Shown here one piece after another: positions 6,510 to 7,697 of a DNA stretch of 7,697 nucleotides. The notes beneath the pieces are model-generated. The model had not been told where the DNA came from. It made no database searches and worked only from the letters and a program-made list of their open reading frames with translations. A program made the position numbers and the translations under genes. The DNA is from an uncultured archaeon (GTDB lineage: Archaea > Thermoproteota > Nitrososphaeria > Conexivisphaerales > CALBHZ01), in the NCBI GenBank assembly GCA_937892815.1, contig CALBHZ010000047.1, positions 1 through 7,697 of the forward strand, written 5' to 3'. How positions within the stretch are numbered: position 1 is the first letter of the stretch; each line of letters begins with the position of its first letter.

Positions 6510-6514
6510 AAAAA
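6510..6514 (-). terminator. Possible T-run terminator after the radical SAM gene
   Basis: On the minus strand a TTTTT run lies about 15 nt after the radical SAM stop codon (6530-6532). Archaeal transcription often ends at short T-runs without a stem-loop. The run is short, so support is weak. Confidence 0.2.
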
Positions 6515-6529
6515 GTTCGTGAGAGCGCT

Positions 6530-7555
6530 CTATCCTAAAGCGTTCCTTCCTACTAAGTTAGTTAACGTTTCCAACTCAGCCTGTGATTTAACGAATACGC
6601 CGTAATTTCCCAACTTTACCTTCTTCAGCCCTACTTCCTTTACGGCCTTATAGGCAGCTACCATTTCCGGAAGCGTGGGGCTTCTCGTTTTACTCAACTT
6701 GTGAGCTGGAAAGAAGGCTAAGATGGTAAAGGGAATGCTTGGGTCTATGCTAGCAATTAGCTCCGCTATCCTCTCGATTTGACTTACTTCCACCCATCCA
6801 GGAATGTATAGAGTTAAAACTTCTAGTATAAAGCCCATATCCACTATTAGCTCAGGCGCTTTGAGAACCGTTTCATTATCGGCTCCACAAAGCTTCCTAT
6901 AGACCTTCTTATCATAAGCCTTTATATCTAGCCAAAAGGAATCGACTCCTCCGCTTGCAAGAACCTCTAAGTTCTCCTTAGTTAAGCCGAAGCCGTTTGT
7001 CTCGATTAAAACCCACATCCTTTTACATCTATCCTTTATCCTCTCGGATGCCTGTGCGTAGAACTCAGGTATGCACGTTAAATCTCCTCCGGTAAAGGCC
7101 ACGATGTTCCTAGCTGGACCGAAGCCTTGAACGCTAAACGTAATTTGTTCGGGATCTAGCTTACCCGGGCATAGAGGCCCTCTCCTTCCGGTTAGAACGC
7201 ATAGACCACAGTGCATGCATAGATCGGTTGCGTAGAACATCAGAGCCCTTTCCCTAGGTTCCCACACGGTTACCTGTTCTTCGTACTTAGCGGCTTCTTC
7301 GGCTAAGTCTTCCGTGGACATCCAAAATCCGCTGTAATGTTGAGTAAAATCGGCGCTATGGCACTTAAGGCAGCTGTGGTTGCATCCGCTTTGGTAGATA
7401 CTTAGGTAATCCTCTGGCCTAGACAGGTGAACGGCCTCTATTAGCCTAAACCATAAATTGCCCTCTTTCTTTAAAGTAGAAATACATGCGAGCTTTAGGC
7501 TTTTATCCGGCATTGAGATTAAACAGCTTCCAGGTCTATAACCCTGTTTAGTCAT
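6530..7555 (-). CDS. Radical SAM protein, activating-enzyme-like, with an extra Cys cluster
   Basis: A 341-residue protein (from the ATG at 7553-7555) resembling pyruvate formate-lyase activating enzyme relatives (COG1180-type). In this numbering the radical SAM cluster motif CNHSCLKC is at 58-65 (CX3CX2C). After about 48 residues a second set, CMHCGLC...C (Cys113, 116, 119 and 129), could bind an auxiliary iron-sulfur cluster, as in activases with ferredoxin-like inserts. The SAM-binding GGD of FTGGDLTCIPEF is near 154-165, then ETNGFG (185-190) and the activase-like block SFWLDIKAYDKKVYRKLCGA (206-225), with IPGWVEV further on. Such proteins make a 5'-deoxyadenosyl radical, often to install a glycyl radical; no glycyl radical partner is in the window. 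A TTG at 7568-7570 would add five residues. TATA-like CTTTTTAAAG lies at 7571-7580, and neither start has a clear ribosome-binding site. Confidence 0.88.
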   Translation of the reverse strand: MTKQGYRPGSCLISMPDKSLKLACISTLKKEGNLWFRLIEAVHLSRPEDYLSIYQSGCNHSCLKCHSADFTQHYSGFWMSTEDLAEEAAKYEEQVTVWEPRERALMFYATDLCMHCGLCVLTGRRGPLCPGKLDPEQITFSVQGFGPARNIVAFTGGDLTCIPEFYAQASERIKDRCKRMWVLIETNGFGLTKENLEVLASGGVDSFWLDIKAYDKKVYRKLCGADNETVLKAPELIVDMGFILEVLTLYIPGWVEVSQIERIAELIASIDPSIPFTILAFFPAHKLSKTRSPTLPEMVAAYKAVKEVGLKKVKLGNYGVFVKSQAELETLTNLVGRNALG

Positions 7556-7634
7556 TCTACACTTAATCAACTTTAAAAAGCTAGGGCAGGTAGGTATTTA
7601 GACTTTAACTAAGCGGCATAGGGAGGTCTTTTCC

Positions 7635-7697
7635 CTGTCTCTTATACACATCTGACGCTGCCGACGAATTAGACGGTGTAGATCTCGGTGGTCGCCG
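7635..7697. other. Untrimmed Illumina Nextera adapter (artificial sequence)
   Basis: These bases match, in order, the Nextera transposase mosaic end CTGTCTCTTATACACATCT (7635-7653), the reverse complement of the Read 1 adapter GACGCTGCCGACGA (7654-7667), an 8-base index ATTAGACG (7668-7675; i5 read CGTCTAAT, which I recall as index S510) and the reverse complement of the P5 flow-cell oligo (7676-7697, lacking its last seven bases). They are library construction sequence joined to the contig end, not genome. Genuine sequence stops at 7634. Confidence 0.98.

Noticed and set aside
7571..7634. Possible further gene or mobile-element end at the right edge
   Set aside because: Only 64 genomic bases remain before the adapter; they hold a TATA-like promoter stretch and no recognisable coding or repeat sequence. 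The end is a library artefact, not a transposon terminus.

Overview
The window looks like the end of an archaeal contig, probably from a thermophilic member of the Thermoproteota (TACK) group. The evidence is an archaeal GTPBP1-type translational GTPase, a KaiC/RecA-like ATPase with a decayed second half, archaeal-style radical SAM and cyclo-ligase-like proteins, overlapping genes, heavy use of AGG/AGA and ATA codons, and several starts without a Shine-Dalgarno site that fit leaderless transcripts. The exact lineage cannot be fixed from the sequence alone.

Left part (1-3137, all minus strand): a compact gene run, read from right to left. It holds a gamma-carbonic-anhydrase-like hexapeptide-repeat protein, a GTPBP1-family GTPase, a 5-formyltetrahydrofolate cyclo-ligase family protein, and the N-terminal 95 codons of a histidinol-phosphate aminotransferase (HisC) that runs off the left edge. 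Gaps and overlaps are very small (about 28, -4 and -11 bp), so this is probably one transcript. Its members have no obvious shared pathway.

Centre (3138-5289): a 98-bp divergent promoter region with a perfect 26-bp palindrome separates this run from a plus-strand nitrilase/omega-amidase-type amidohydrolase. The nitrilase gene converges on, and overlaps by 3 bp, a minus-strand KaiC-like ATPase gene.

Right part (5290-7634): a Tat-type metallophosphoesterase gene broken by two compensating frameshifts and apparently missing one metal-site motif; a small ribbon-helix-helix regulator with a repeated operator-like site in its own promoter; and a radical SAM activating-enzyme-like protein with an extra four-cysteine cluster.

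Right end (7635-7697): not biological. These 63 bases are Illumina Nextera mosaic end, Read 1 adapter, an 8-base i5 index and most of P5, all as reverse complement, left untrimmed at the contig end.

No clearly new multi-gene system is visible. The best leads are the His-to-Glu change at a metal ligand of the gamma-carbonic anhydrase homologue, the three operator-like sites, the decaying phosphoesterase, and the half-degenerate KaiC-like protein whose start carries a copy of the regulator's half-site.
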